From Oscillospiraceae bacterium (GTDB lineage Bacteria; Bacillota; Clostridia; Oscillospirales; Oscillospiraceae), in NCBI GenBank assembly GCA_017398625.1, contig JAFQFP010000032.1:1-64000 (forward strand): DNA of 64,000 nucleotides, in the 5' to 3' direction. Each line of letters starts with the position of its first letter. Positions within the stretch are counted from its first letter, which is position 1. Positions 33,910 to 42,724 of this stretch are shown one piece after another. The translations under genes were made by a program, and so were the position numbers. The notes under the pieces are model-generated. The model did no database searches. It saw only the letters and a list, made by a program, of their open reading frames with translations, and was not told where the DNA came from.

Positions 33910-34636
33910 TCCAGTAGCCGTAATAGGTATTGTAGAGCTCCTCGTTCAGCTCATCGCCGCCGTCTACATTGGAGCTGCAGAACACCGGCGGTTTCATGCC
34001 TGCCTTCACCAGCTTTTCCACAATGGTGCAGGTCATTGCCTGTGCAATGGCAACGCCCACCGCGTCGGAGGTGGGCCCCACGGGAATGTCGAAGCCCTCC
34101 ACCATAAAGGAAGCATCGCCCTTTTCCGCGCAATTGTCGATGGTCACATCGGCGATCTCGTAGATCTTCTTGCCGGACTTATGGCGGGAAGTGCAGTTGG
34201 CGGAGTGCTTCATGCTGGTCATAGCAATGACGGAAGCGCCCTTTTCCTTGGCGGCAAGGCACATCTCCACGGGAACGGCATTTCTACCGGAGTTGGAGAT
34301 CACCATCAGCGTATCGTTGGCTTCCACCTTGTAAAGATCCACCAAAATCTGGGCAACACCCTCCAGCCGCTCCAGATAGGTGCTCTTTTTTGTGATCTGG
34401 TGGAGCATCAGCTCCGGAGGCAAAATGGCATGTACCAGCGCCAAGCCACCGGCACGGATGTAAAATTCCTCGGCAATGAGATGGGAATGACCAGTGCCGA
34501 AAACATAGAACCTGCCGCCCTTCAGGCAACTCTGGGCTACCAGCTCCGAAGCCTTTTCGATGTTGGGCAGCTCATGCTCCAGAACCTCCTGCATCTTGCC
34601 CGACAAATGAGCAAAATATCTGCTTGCTGTATCCAT
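33905..34636 (-). CDS. SIS-domain protein (UPF0309 type)
   Basis: 243 residues with one SIS domain: FYVFGTGHSHLIAEEFYIRAGG (phosphosugar-binding loop) and VISNSGRNAVPVEMCL. Relatives of this length are uncharacterised sugar isomerase-like proteins (UPF0309), distinct from the two-domain AgaS nearby. CGGAGGGAATCAAT precedes the ATG. It follows the ceramidase-like gene by 15 bases. It may isomerise an amino-sugar phosphate, but no substrate evidence exists in the sequence. Confidence 0.88.
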   Translation of the reverse strand: MDTASRYFAHLSGKMQEVLEHELPNIEKASELVAQSCLKGGRFYVFGTGHSHLIAEEFYIRAGGLALVHAILPPELMLHQITKKSTYLERLEGVAQILVDLYKVEANDTLMVISNSGRNAVPVEMCLAAKEKGASVIAMTSMKHSANCTSRHKSGKKIYEIADVTIDNCAEKGDASFMVEGFDIPVGPTSDAVGVAIAQAMTCTIVEKLVKAGMKPPVFCSSNVDGGDELNEELYNTYYGYWK

Positions 34637-34651
34637 ATTGATTCCCTCCGT

Positions 34652-35908
34652 TTATGTATTTTTCAACTGCGTCAGCAGCTTTTCCGCCTGCTGCGCAAAG
34701 ATTTCTCCCTGACCCCGCGCCAAAATGGCTGCCATAGCCTCGTAATATCCGGCTTCGTAGGCATTTTGGTCGGCGATGTAGCGGTAATAGCCGTTGGCAT
34801 AGCAGATAGGCACAGCCGAATGCTGCCAAAGGGTGGAGAACAGCTCCCCGGGCACGGTGACAAATTCCAAGCCCCACAGGGAAAACACCGATACCGGCAG
34901 CTCTAACGACCGGATCCCCTGCATAGATTGGGCGAATTCCAGATTCACTCCCGCACCCTCCACATAGGAGCGCAGGATCCGCACCGCCCCCGGCTCCTCT
35001 CCCGCATCCACTGCCGCCTGCCAGCGCCGGGTAGCGGCAGAGAGCTTTTTCTCCGCCTGGGCTACCGTTTCCAGCGGACGGGGCTGTAGAGAAAGGGTGG
35101 TGCGCAGCCCCTTCAGTGGGGTAGGCGCGGTATATTCCGCGGACTCGATCAGCGCCGTCACCGCCTCCGCGGCGATCCGTGCCATGCGGTCACACTCGGC
35201 AAAGGTAGCTTCCCGACGGGTAAAACGGGTGCTGATGTCCCCCGCCGCGCCGTTGATGAAAACCGCCATATCCGTATCCAGCAGCGGCTCGATACCACCC
35301 ACAAAATCTGCGGAAGCCAGCCCATTGGCGGCGCTGAGTACCGTGGGATGGCAGGGAAGCTGATACAGTGTCAAACTCCGTCCGCTTTCCGTGCGGCACT
35401 GGAGCACCGTCAGCGTTGCTCGGGCAGGCTGCCCGGTATGTCGCTCGGAGCCGATGACCGGAGCTTCCCCCTGCGCCTTGCGGACAGTAAAATGCTCCAG
35501 CTTGGACACCGCCTCCCGGCAGGACTCCACCGCAGCACGGATGACCCTTTGGATATAACTGCCAAACAGCGCCGCGTCCGCTTCGCCAAAGCGGTTGACC
35601 GCTGCCAAAGCCCCTTCTCCCGCCACCACGCCGCAGACACCGGCATGGGTATGGATGGCGGCAGCGATCAAATGCCCCTCCGGGATCCCCAGCTCGGCAA
35701 CATCTTGGGCGATCCTTTTGGCAAGCGCTTCGTCCACGCAGAGCATATCCAGCACCATCAGCGCATACCGCTGCCCATCCTGCTCCAAGACCACGGTCTT
35801 GCAGTACAGCCGGTCATGGACACCGGCACAGGGACGGTAAGGCGCATAGCCGCCCAGCTCCACCCCCACATCAGGGGTGATATCGGCACGGGCAAACCCC
35901 AGCTTCAT
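34652..35908 (-). CDS. Neutral/alkaline ceramidase N-domain-like protein
   Basis: 418 residues. Begins MKLGFARADITPDVGVELGGY, the hallmark of the neutral ceramidase-like superfamily (xGxGxxDITP). Further landmarks are AAIHTHAGV (metal His), LYQLPCHPTVL and FINGAAGDISTRF (nucleophilic region in true ceramidases). No signal peptide, so it is cytoplasmic, unlike secreted ceramidases of about 650 residues; bacterial short homologs commonly sit in carbohydrate loci and their substrates are mostly unknown. A TATAAT lies at 35979-35984 on the minus strand. Start set at 35908 because the homologous sequence begins there; GGAAGTGGCGGATTGGAA precedes it. Confidence 0.85.
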   Translation of the reverse strand: MKLGFARADITPDVGVELGGYAPYRPCAGVHDRLYCKTVVLEQDGQRYALMVLDMLCVDEALAKRIAQDVAELGIPEGHLIAAAIHTHAGVCGVVAGEGALAAVNRFGEADAALFGSYIQRVIRAAVESCREAVSKLEHFTVRKAQGEAPVIGSERHTGQPARATLTVLQCRTESGRSLTLYQLPCHPTVLSAANGLASADFVGGIEPLLDTDMAVFINGAAGDISTRFTRREATFAECDRMARIAAEAVTALIESAEYTAPTPLKGLRTTLSLQPRPLETVAQAEKKLSAATRRWQAAVDAGEEPGAVRILRSYVEGAGVNLEFAQSMQGIRSLELPVSVFSLWGLEFVTVPGELFSTLWQHSAVPICYANGYYRYIADQNAYEAGYYEAMAAILARGQGEIFAQQAEKLLTQLKNT

Positions 35909-36305
35909 TTCCAATCCGCCACTTCCCTTCTTCCTATGCTGTGTAAAGCAAACCGCATATGCACATTCTGTTACCGGCATTATATCACACATTTCCGCAT
36001 ATGAATACTGTTTCTTAATAAAATGATTGAACATCATTTTATTGTACCATTGCATGGTACGCCTCTTACAGCGGCTAGAAACCGTATTGACTTCGTTTTT
36101 TTGCGGCTACGCCGCAAGTCGCTGAAAGCGTTTTATTAAAAACTCGTATAAAAGCACAACAACCTACGATTATTAGATCGACGCTCTCGTCCGTAATGAT
36201 CGGAATTGCCCCGTTATATGCGCCCCAAGGAGCAATGCATACCGTAAAGCACATCCTGACGCCGCCAATCCATGTCCCCAAGAGCAATTCCTTGGGCTGC
36301 TTGCA
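35909..36305. other. Non-coding or decayed region, left part
   Basis: The first 75 bases carry the promoter of the minus-strand ceramidase-like gene. Beyond that, no gene with a ribosome site and recognisable protein is seen. Small minus-strand open frames exist, with coherent-looking fragments such as LGDMDWRRQDVLYGMHCSLG near 36230-36300, but frames shift or stop quickly. A perfect hairpin TTGCGGC/GCCGCAA occurs near 36098-36116. Base composition is more A/T rich than the flanks. Likely degenerate mobile DNA. Confidence 0.5.
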
Positions 36306-36335
36306 AAAATCCCGCCGATCTCTCGGCGGGATTTT
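36306..36335. terminator. Isolated rho-independent terminator
   Basis: AAAATCCCGCCGA/TCGGCGGGATTTT, near-perfect 13-bp palindrome with a short TCTC loop. No intact gene ends here; probably left over from a lost transcript. Confidence 0.8.
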
Positions 36336-36399
36336 GTGTTAGCAATTAGCCCTTGAGTGCTGCCCGTGGTGCGGTACGCAAAAGAGGGATTAATTAGGG

Positions 36400-36474
36400 C
36401 TAGTCTGCATAGTTTGCTTCCATAAAGGTCAGCCATTCGCTTTTAAGTTGCTCGTAGTTTTCGTCAGTTAGTCC
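36400..36474 (-). pseudogene. C-terminal remnant of an unknown protein
   Basis: The minus strand reads LTDENYEQLKSEWLTFMEAN-YAD then stop, and in the same frame upstream FKLTDCDEL interrupted by a TAG. The amino acid pattern is that of a real helical protein tail, but there is no start, so this is a decayed fragment of unidentified origin. Confidence 0.4.
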
Positions 36475-36507
36475 CTACAGCTCATCGCAATCAGTAAGCT
36501 TAAATAG

Positions 36508-36568
36508 CAAAACAGCGCACTAGTTCTGAGGAGCAAGTGTCACCTCTCAAAAAGAGTGTGCTGTTTTG
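36508..36568. repeat. Inverted repeat downstream of the transposase remnant
   Basis: CAAAACAGCGCAC at 36508-36520 and GTGTGCTGTTTTG at 36556-36568 are inverted copies with one mismatch. It lies 14 bases beyond the transposase remnant stop; it could be its terminator or the remains of the element's end. Confidence 0.6.
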
Positions 36569-36581
36569 GCTTTTTATATCA

Positions 36582-36801
36582 CTAAGCCGTCTTTGGAATA
36601 ACAATGTGTGTTCCCAACCGACCTGTTTGTATTTTATGGTGCAGCTTTAGTATGTTATTTGCCATGCTCACCAGATACCACTCAGGAATTTCATATCTTC
36701 CATGATCATGGCAAAGACACCCTCTGCGTGAATGGAGCGATTGACTCTCAGCAGGATTCCTTCCTCTGCGAAAATCTTTTCTTCCATTGGGTGGTTACGG
36801 A
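36582..36801 (-). pseudogene. Frameshifted C-terminus of an IS1182-family transposase
   Basis: Minus strand, first frame: MEEKIFAEEGILLRVNRSIH-AEGVFAMIMEDMKFLSGIW and a stop; shifting one frame continues WYLVSMANNILKLHHKIQTG-RLGTHIVIPKTA and a stop at 36582. The RxNRSIxAEGxFxxIKxD block and the NxxKLHxKIQxGRxGTH ending are those of IS1182-type transposases. The upstream three quarters are missing: the remnant abuts the stop codon of the M23 gene. A frameshift and truncation make it non-functional. Confidence 0.8.
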
Positions 36802-39066
36802 TCACCCCCTGCCGTCGTAGCCGCCGCAGTTATCGCAGATCCCCTCAAAAACGGTGTCGGACAATTCTCCGCACACGCTGCACCGGCTGACATTCCAGTA
36901 GCAATCCATGCAAAGACCGTCCATCATATCGTAGGAAGGACTCCCGCAATAGGCACAGCACTCCTCCGGCTCGCCGCGACCGCCCCAAGGCTCGCAGTCC
37001 TCACAGACACCTTCAAAAAGATTATCGCTAAGCTTTCCGCACACATCGCACCAGCCGACGCCCCGCCAATAGTAGCACTCTTCACACAGACTCTGATGCA
37101 GCCAATCGACATCAGTTTCCGTTCCGCAGTACGCACAAGCGGCTGTATTGACGGGCTTGCGGCAGGATGTGCAAAGACCGCTGTCCAGGTATCCTGTCAG
37201 CTTACCGCATTGGGTGCATTTTCCGCCGTTTTGCAGGCAGCTGTTGCACATCCCATAGGCATTGCCATACTCCCATGAGTACAGGTACGCACCGCAGCAA
37301 GGACAGGCTGCCAATTGAGCGAGATAACATTCCTCGCAATATCCTTCCGAAATATCCGCAGACCATTTTCCGCAGCTTAGACATTGGAATACCTTCCCCT
37401 GGCATTTGGGGCAGAGGCCGTCCTTCATCTGGCTCAAGGGAAACAAGACACCGCAGTATGCACAACGGGCAAACGGATCCGTTTCTTCGGGAGTGGCGGG
37501 GCCGGGGCGCGTAACGTCGGGAAGCGCGTTCCATTGGTCAAGGAATTGATCGGCTTTTTCCTTGCTGACGGTCTCGCCGTCGACCTGATAAACTGGGATG
37601 CTTGTATCAAAGAATGCCAGTGTATGCTTCTGGAAGGTATTATCATGGAAGGTGATCCGCAAATAGTAGGTTTCATAGGCACTGCCGGAGGCAGAGAACC
37701 AGCCGTTGGTCTTTAGTGTTTGCATTGACCGGGCGCCAAAGGGGAAGATACAGACATGGGTGCCATTCCAGTGAAGCACCAGATAGGAGTAGTCGGGGGA
37801 ATCCGTAACGGCATATACCTCCGGCTGACCGTCTTGATCAAAATCCACAAACTTCCACCATGCGATCTTATTCACTTGCAGTACGGTCATGTACTCCTGC
37901 AGATACATAACGGTTTGCCGGTCGGTCAGAAGCTGTATTTTGCCGTCCATGACATCGGTCAAAACATCCTCGCTGCGGAGGAAATCGATCGTGGTCAAAA
38001 AAGCATTGGGATCCACACTCTGTTCGTTCTGTTGGATGCTGAAATGGACATGGTAACCAATTGCCGACTCCACCAGAGAAGAACGCCCTACGAATCCGAT
38101 GATCTGCTCCTTCTGTACAGCATCTGTCTGATGGACGATAATGTCTTCCGCCAGACTGGAATAGATGGTGCGAAAGCCATTCGGATGGTCGATCACGACG
38201 GTATTACCCATTACCTCATCCAGATAAACGAGACTTACTGTGCCATCTGCGGCGGCATGTACAGGCGTGCCTGCCGCGGCGGCAATATCCAATCCGTCAT
38301 GGGTGCGCCAATCCGCGGTTGAGGGGTTGTATAGCAACCTATCCATGAAATAGTTCCTTACGATCTTTCCATGGACAGGCAATGCCGCTTGGAGCAGATC
38401 AGTAACAGCGGGAAGAGTCCCTTCCGGGACTGTTTCCGTGAGTTCCGTTTCTGTGTCCGTCGTCACCGGTTCGGTGGGGGCGGAAAGGGTGGTTTCCTCA
38501 GGGGCAGTCGTTGCGGCTATGTCCGTGATGGCGGGATCGTTGCCGGCCTCTTGATGGAACATACCGAAAAGATTCATCTCCCGGTCTGCGATCCAATCCA
38601 CAGCAAAAAACCCGACCGTTAGGAGTGCAAGCAGCAGGAGTGGAAGCAGGCTTTTCCACGGAGTTGCTTTTTTTGGTTGAGGATCGGATTCCAAGGTCGG
38701 CTGCAGCAGTGGCAGCCCGGGAATATCGCAACGATCCTGCCCAGATGAAACAGAGGCTTGGTAGTCAGTTCCCGGAAAGAACTTGCCGTCAGACGAAGGC
38801 GCGGAAGGCTGCTCCGGAGCGAACCCGGGCATCGGAACGGATGGAATCCGGAAAGAATCCGTGGATGCCCCGGGAAAATCCAACGCGGGCTCATTCGTTG
38901 CCGGATCGAAATGCTTCAAGAAAAGATCATCGGCAGGGAAGTCCGGGGCATCTGAAGGGAAGTCGCATGATCCGGTTGGGGGGGAGGATTTTAGAGAGCA
39001 GCCGCATTGGCTACAGAAGCGGGAATTCTCTGTATTCTGGCTACCGCACTGATGACAAAACAGCAT
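36802..39066 (-). CDS. Membrane-anchored M23 peptidase with one N-terminal and eight C-terminal zinc ribbons
   Basis: 754 residues. N-terminal zinc ribbon FCHQCG...FCSQCG (4-22), a Pro/Ser-rich linker, one membrane helix (about 138-158), a Thr/Glu linker, then an M23 (LytM-like) domain at about 228-355 with every metal ligand: His256 and Asp260 in THDGLDI, His339 and His341 in YHVHF. A Ca-loop-like WWKFVDFDQDGQPEVYAV follows (about 403-420). Residues 535-747 contain 16 CxxC pairs, i.e. eight consecutive zinc ribbons (CAYCG, CLSCG, CPCCG, CTQCG, CAYCG, CDVCG, CAYCG, CSVCG half-sites). With one helix, the peptidase and the eight ribbons should be outside the membrane. AAAGGGTGCACGATT precedes the ATG. 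The transposase remnant starts right after its stop. Confidence 0.9.
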   Translation of the reverse strand: MLFCHQCGSQNTENSRFCSQCGCSLKSSPPTGSCDFPSDAPDFPADDLFLKHFDPATNEPALDFPGASTDSFRIPSVPMPGFAPEQPSAPSSDGKFFPGTDYQASVSSGQDRCDIPGLPLLQPTLESDPQPKKATPWKSLLPLLLLALLTVGFFAVDWIADREMNLFGMFHQEAGNDPAITDIAATTAPEETTLSAPTEPVTTDTETELTETVPEGTLPAVTDLLQAALPVHGKIVRNYFMDRLLYNPSTADWRTHDGLDIAAAAGTPVHAAADGTVSLVYLDEVMGNTVVIDHPNGFRTIYSSLAEDIIVHQTDAVQKEQIIGFVGRSSLVESAIGYHVHFSIQQNEQSVDPNAFLTTIDFLRSEDVLTDVMDGKIQLLTDRQTVMYLQEYMTVLQVNKIAWWKFVDFDQDGQPEVYAVTDSPDYSYLVLHWNGTHVCIFPFGARSMQTLKTNGWFSASGSAYETYYLRITFHDNTFQKHTLAFFDTSIPVYQVDGETVSKEKADQFLDQWNALPDVTRPGPATPEETDPFARCAYCGVLFPLSQMKDGLCPKCQGKVFQCLSCGKWSADISEGYCEECYLAQLAACPCCGAYLYSWEYGNAYGMCNSCLQNGGKCTQCGKLTGYLDSGLCTSCRKPVNTAACAYCGTETDVDWLHQSLCEECYYWRGVGWCDVCGKLSDNLFEGVCEDCEPWGGRGEPEECCAYCGSPSYDMMDGLCMDCYWNVSRCSVCGELSDTVFEGICDNCGGYDGRG

Positions 39067-39149
39067 AATCGTGCACCCTTTCATGATATACTGATATAAG
39101 CATATCATACGAATTAGAAAATTGCAATGCGTACGCCTCCGTTGCATAG

Positions 39150-39190
39150 AATAATCCCTCTACCGATTACTCGGCAGAGGGATTATTTTG
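39150..39190. terminator. Terminator beyond ppdK
   Basis: ATAATCCCTCT/AGAGGGATTAT with an inner CCGA/TCGG stem; followed by TATTTTGTTTT on plus and TCT on minus. Lies 18 bases past the ppdK stop and upstream of the M23 gene. Confidence 0.75.
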
Positions 39191-39207
39191 TTTTATAATG
39201 TCAGCAA

Positions 39208-41838
39208 TTACTTGCTTTCCTTGATAGCAGCCTGTGCGGCGGCGAGGCGGGCGATGGGAACACGGAAGGGAGAGCAGGACACATAGTCCAGGCCGATCTT
39301 GTGGCAGAACTCTACGGATACGGGGTCACCACCGTGCTCGCCGCAGATGCCCAGATGCAGGCCGGGACGGGCGGCCTTGCCCTTGGCAACCGCCATCTCC
39401 ATCAGCATGCCCACACCGGTCTGATCCAGCTTGGCGAAGGGATCGTTCTCGTAGATCTTGGTGGCATAGTAAGCCTCCAAGAACTTGCCTGCGTCGTCAC
39501 GGCTGAAGCCGAAGGTCATCTGGGTCAGGTCGTTGGTGCCGAAGCAGAAGAACTCAGCCTCCTCGGCAATGACATCGGCGGTCAGACAGGCGCGGGGGAT
39601 CTCGATCATGGTGCCCACTTCATAGTGCAGCTCGATGCCGGAAGCAGCGATCTCGGCATCGGCGGTCTTGACCACCACATCCTTGACGAACTTCAGCTCC
39701 TTCACATCGCCCACCAGCGGGATCATGATCTCGGGAACCATATCCCAATCGGGATGGTTCTTCTTGGTGTTGATAGCAGCCCGGATGACAGCCTTGGTCT
39801 GCATAGCGGCGATTTCGGGATAGGTGACGCTGAGGCGGCAGCCACGGTGACCCATCATGGGGTTGAACTCATGCAGGGAGGCGATGATGTCCTTGATCTG
39901 CTGAACGGTCTTGCCCTGAGTAGCAGCCAGCGCGGCGATATCCTCCTCGCTGGTGGGTACGAACTCGTGCAGCGGGGGATCCAGGAAACGGATGCACACG
40001 CTCTGGCCTTCCATTGCCTCGTACAGACCCTCAAAGTCCGCCTGCTGCATGGGCATGATCTTTGCAAGAGCGGCTTCCCGCTCCTCCACGGTGTCGGAGC
40101 AGATCATCTCCCGGAAGGAAGCGATTCTGCCTTCCTCAAAGAACATATGCTCGGTACGGCACAGGCCGATGCCCTCTGCACCCAGCTGACGGGCCTTGAT
40201 AGCGTCACGGGGAGAGTCGGCATTGGTGCGGACCTTCAGACGGCGGTACTGGTCAGCCCATGCCATGATGCGGCCGAACTCGCCGGCGATCTCCGCGTCC
40301 ACGGTGGGGATCTGACCGTCATAGATATAACCGGTGGAGCCGTCCAAGCTCAGCCAGTCGCCCTCGCCGTAGGTCTTGCCTGCCAGCGTAAACTTCTTGT
40401 TCTCCTCGTCCATGTTGATCTCGGTGCAGCCGGAGACACAGCAGGTGCCCATACCACGGGCAACAACGGCTGCGTGGGAGGTCATGCCGCCGCGGACGGT
40501 GAGAATGCCCTGTGCTGCCATCATACCCTCGATATCCTCGGGAGAGGTCTCCAGACGAACCAGAACCACCTTCTCGCCGCGCTCTGCCCAAGCCTTGGCA
40601 TCCTCGGCGGTAAAGACGATCTTACCGCAGGCGGCGCCGGGGGAAGCAGCCAAAGCCTTGCCCACAGGCTGGGCGACCTTCAGTGCCTTGGCATCGAACT
40701 GGGGATGCAGCAGGGTATCCAGCGTTCTGGGCTCGATCATGGCAACAGCCTTCTTCTGATCGATCATGCCCTCGTCCACCAGATCGCAGGCGATCTTCAA
40801 AGCGGCGGGAGCGGTACGCTTGCCGTTACGGGTCTGCAGCATGTAGAGCTTGCCGTTTTCCACGGTGAACTCCATGTCCTGCATATCCCGGTAGTGATCC
40901 TCCAGAATGGCGCAGACCTTTTCAAACTGGGCAAATGCCTCAGGGAACTTCTCAGCCATTTCGGAAATGGGCATGGGGGTACGGACACCTGCCACCACAT
41001 CCTCGCCCTGCGCATTGGTCAGGAACTCACCGAACAGCTTCTTCTCGCCGGTGGCAGGGTTACGGGTAAAGGCAACGCCGGTACCGCAATCGTCGCCCAT
41101 GTTGCCGAATGCCATGGACTGCACATTGACAGCAGTGCCCCAAGAGTAGGGGATGTCGTTTTCACGGCGGTAAATGTTGGCACGGGGGTTGTCCCAAGAG
41201 CGGAACACAGCCTGAATGGCACCCATGAGCTGCTCCTTAGGATCGGTGGGGAAGTCGGTGCCCAGCTTGGACTTATACTCTGCCTTGAACTGCATAGCCA
41301 GCTCCTGCAGATCCTCTGCGGTGAGCTCCACATCCAGCTTCACGCCCTTGGCTTCCTTCATGCGGTCGATGAGCACCTCGAAATACTTCTTGCCCACTTC
41401 CATGACCACATCGGAATACATCTGGATAAAGCGGCGGTAGCAGTCCCATGCCCAGCGGGGGTTGCCGGACTTGGTCGCCAGAACATTGACCACATCCTCA
41501 TTCAGACCCAGATTCAAAATGGTATCCATCATGCCGGGCATAGAGGCACGGGCGCCGCTGCGGACGGAGACCAACAGAGGGTTCTGGGTATCGCCGAACT
41601 TCTTGCCTGTGATGGCTTCCAGCTTTTCCACATATTCCATGATCTCGGCCTTGATATCGTCATTGATCTTGCGGCCGTCGTCGTAATACTTGGTGCAGGC
41701 CTCGGTGGAGATGGTAAAGCCCTGAGGCACAGGCAGACCGATATTGGTCATTTCCGCCAGATTGGCGCCCTTGCCGCCCAGAAGCTCCCGCATGCTGCCG
41801 TTGCCTTCCGTGAACAGGTATACATATTTGTGAGACAT
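39208..41838 (-). CDS. ppdK: Pyruvate, phosphate dikinase
   Basis: 876 residues, the usual length. N-terminal ATP-grasp part starts YVYLFTEGNGSMRELLGGKG. The phosphohistidine motif is TVRGGMTSHAAVVARGMGTC, and the C-terminal PEP/pyruvate barrel has GLCRTEHMF, FFCFGTNDLTQMTFGFSRDD and the catalytic Cys in GICGEHGGDP. It interconverts pyruvate, ATP and phosphate with PEP, AMP and pyrophosphate, so it can supply PEP to the PTS. The start at 41838 follows AAAGGAAAGGGG. Its promoter is at 41905-41933. Confidence 0.97.
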   Translation of the reverse strand: MSHKYVYLFTEGNGSMRELLGGKGANLAEMTNIGLPVPQGFTISTEACTKYYDDGRKINDDIKAEIMEYVEKLEAITGKKFGDTQNPLLVSVRSGARASMPGMMDTILNLGLNEDVVNVLATKSGNPRWAWDCYRRFIQMYSDVVMEVGKKYFEVLIDRMKEAKGVKLDVELTAEDLQELAMQFKAEYKSKLGTDFPTDPKEQLMGAIQAVFRSWDNPRANIYRRENDIPYSWGTAVNVQSMAFGNMGDDCGTGVAFTRNPATGEKKLFGEFLTNAQGEDVVAGVRTPMPISEMAEKFPEAFAQFEKVCAILEDHYRDMQDMEFTVENGKLYMLQTRNGKRTAPAALKIACDLVDEGMIDQKKAVAMIEPRTLDTLLHPQFDAKALKVAQPVGKALAASPGAACGKIVFTAEDAKAWAERGEKVVLVRLETSPEDIEGMMAAQGILTVRGGMTSHAAVVARGMGTCCVSGCTEINMDEENKKFTLAGKTYGEGDWLSLDGSTGYIYDGQIPTVDAEIAGEFGRIMAWADQYRRLKVRTNADSPRDAIKARQLGAEGIGLCRTEHMFFEEGRIASFREMICSDTVEEREAALAKIMPMQQADFEGLYEAMEGQSVCIRFLDPPLHEFVPTSEEDIAALAATQGKTVQQIKDIIASLHEFNPMMGHRGCRLSVTYPEIAAMQTKAVIRAAINTKKNHPDWDMVPEIMIPLVGDVKELKFVKDVVVKTADAEIAASGIELHYEVGTMIEIPRACLTADVIAEEAEFFCFGTNDLTQMTFGFSRDDAGKFLEAYYATKIYENDPFAKLDQTGVGMLMEMAVAKGKAARPGLHLGICGEHGGDPVSVEFCHKIGLDYVSCSPFRVPIARLAAAQAAIKESK

Positions 41839-41904
41839 AAGGTAAAACCCCTTTCCTTTATCTGCAGGCAGCTTTCGCCGCCGTACACTCTTTTCAGTCA
41901 AGCT

Positions 41905-41933
41905 AGTATAGCACATCGTACTGTAAAAATCAA
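41905..41933 (-). promoter_or_regulatory. Promoter of ppdK
   Basis: On the minus strand TTGATT, 17 bases, TATACT. Confidence 0.75.
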
Positions 41934-41998
41934 ACAGTTTACCAAAATTTATGCAATTTTCTCAGTTTGGCTGCCGAATTCTATGCAACACAGCCAAA

Positions 41999-42031
41999 AA
42001 AAGAGGCAAAGTATCCTACCTCGCCTCTTTT
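41999..42031 (-). terminator. Terminator of lexA
   Basis: AAAAGAGGC/GCCTCTTTT separated by 15 bases, five bases beyond the lexA stop on the minus strand, then a run of T (TTTTTTTGG). Confidence 0.8.
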
Positions 42032-42035
42032 CTTC

Positions 42036-42614
42036 TCAATATTCCCGGTAAACGCCCTTGACGATGCCGATGATCTCCGCCTCGGACGCCTCAACGGGGT
42101 CGTAAGCAGGGTTTTCCGGCATCAGCAGCAGCTTTCCTGCCTTGCGGTACAACCGCTTCACAGTGGCTTCGTCACCGATGCGGGCAACCACGATCTGACC
42201 ATGATCTGCCGACTGCTGAGGGCGGACAATGACCTTGTCCCCATCTAGAATACCGGCTCCGATCATACTGTCTCCCCGGACCCGGAGGGCAAAGCAGCCG
42301 GGATCTCCGTCGTATGCCATGGTTCCCTCTTGATTCTCCACAGCCAGAATGGGCAGACCTGCCGTGACCACGCCCACCACCGGGATCTGCCCGGGACGGA
42401 CAGAGGTGACGATGGCACGCTTTCTGCCCTTGGCACCGGCGGCCTGCAGCAGCCCCTTTTCCTGCAGCTGGTTCAGATGGTAGCTGACGGAGGCGGTGGA
42501 ACGCAGACCCACAGCCGCGCCGATCTCACGCACAGAGGGTGCATAGCCATTCTCCTGTACAAATCGGTTTACATAATCCAGAATCATCTGGGCTTTGTTG
42601 CTGGTTCTGGGCAT
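42036..42614 (-). CDS. lexA: LexA repressor
   Basis: 192 residues. N-terminal winged helix (SVREIGAAVGLRSTASVSYH). Self-cleavage site Ala85-Gly86 in VVTAGLP, catalytic Ser116 in RGDSMIGAGI and Lys153 in ATVKRL, all canonical. Master regulator of the SOS response. GGGAGGAAC precedes the ATG; the minus-strand TATAAT at 42646-42651 is its likely -10. I did not find a clear GAAC-N4-GTTC box in the short upstream region. Divergent from the ferritin-like gene. Confidence 0.97.
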   Translation of the reverse strand: MPRTSNKAQMILDYVNRFVQENGYAPSVREIGAAVGLRSTASVSYHLNQLQEKGLLQAAGAKGRKRAIVTSVRPGQIPVVGVVTAGLPILAVENQEGTMAYDGDPGCFALRVRGDSMIGAGILDGDKVIVRPQQSADHGQIVVARIGDEATVKRLYRKAGKLLLMPENPAYDPVEASEAEIIGIVKGVYREY

Positions 42615-42724
42615 ATCCGTTCCTCCCACGGTTGTATTCTTAAGGATTATAGCACATTTGACCGAAAAAAGAAAGACATTTTTTTGTTTTTTTCCATTAT
42701 TATAAAAGGAAAGGAGCTGATGCT

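Noticed and set aside
36075..36436. Minus-strand open frames of 70 and 87 codons
   Set aside because: No ribosome site, frames disagree on which reading is protein-like, and a terminator hairpin lies inside one; kept only as decayed DNA.
36608..36820. 70-codon plus-strand open frame
   Set aside because: Antisense to the IS1182-type remnant and overlapping the M23 stop.
39301..42051. 916-codon plus-strand open frame
   Set aside because: Antisense to ppdK, whose catalytic motifs are all present.
42615..42700. LexA-binding box upstream of lexA
   Set aside because: No GAAC-N4-GTTC palindrome found on reading; a divergent Clostridia motif cannot be excluded without a motif search.
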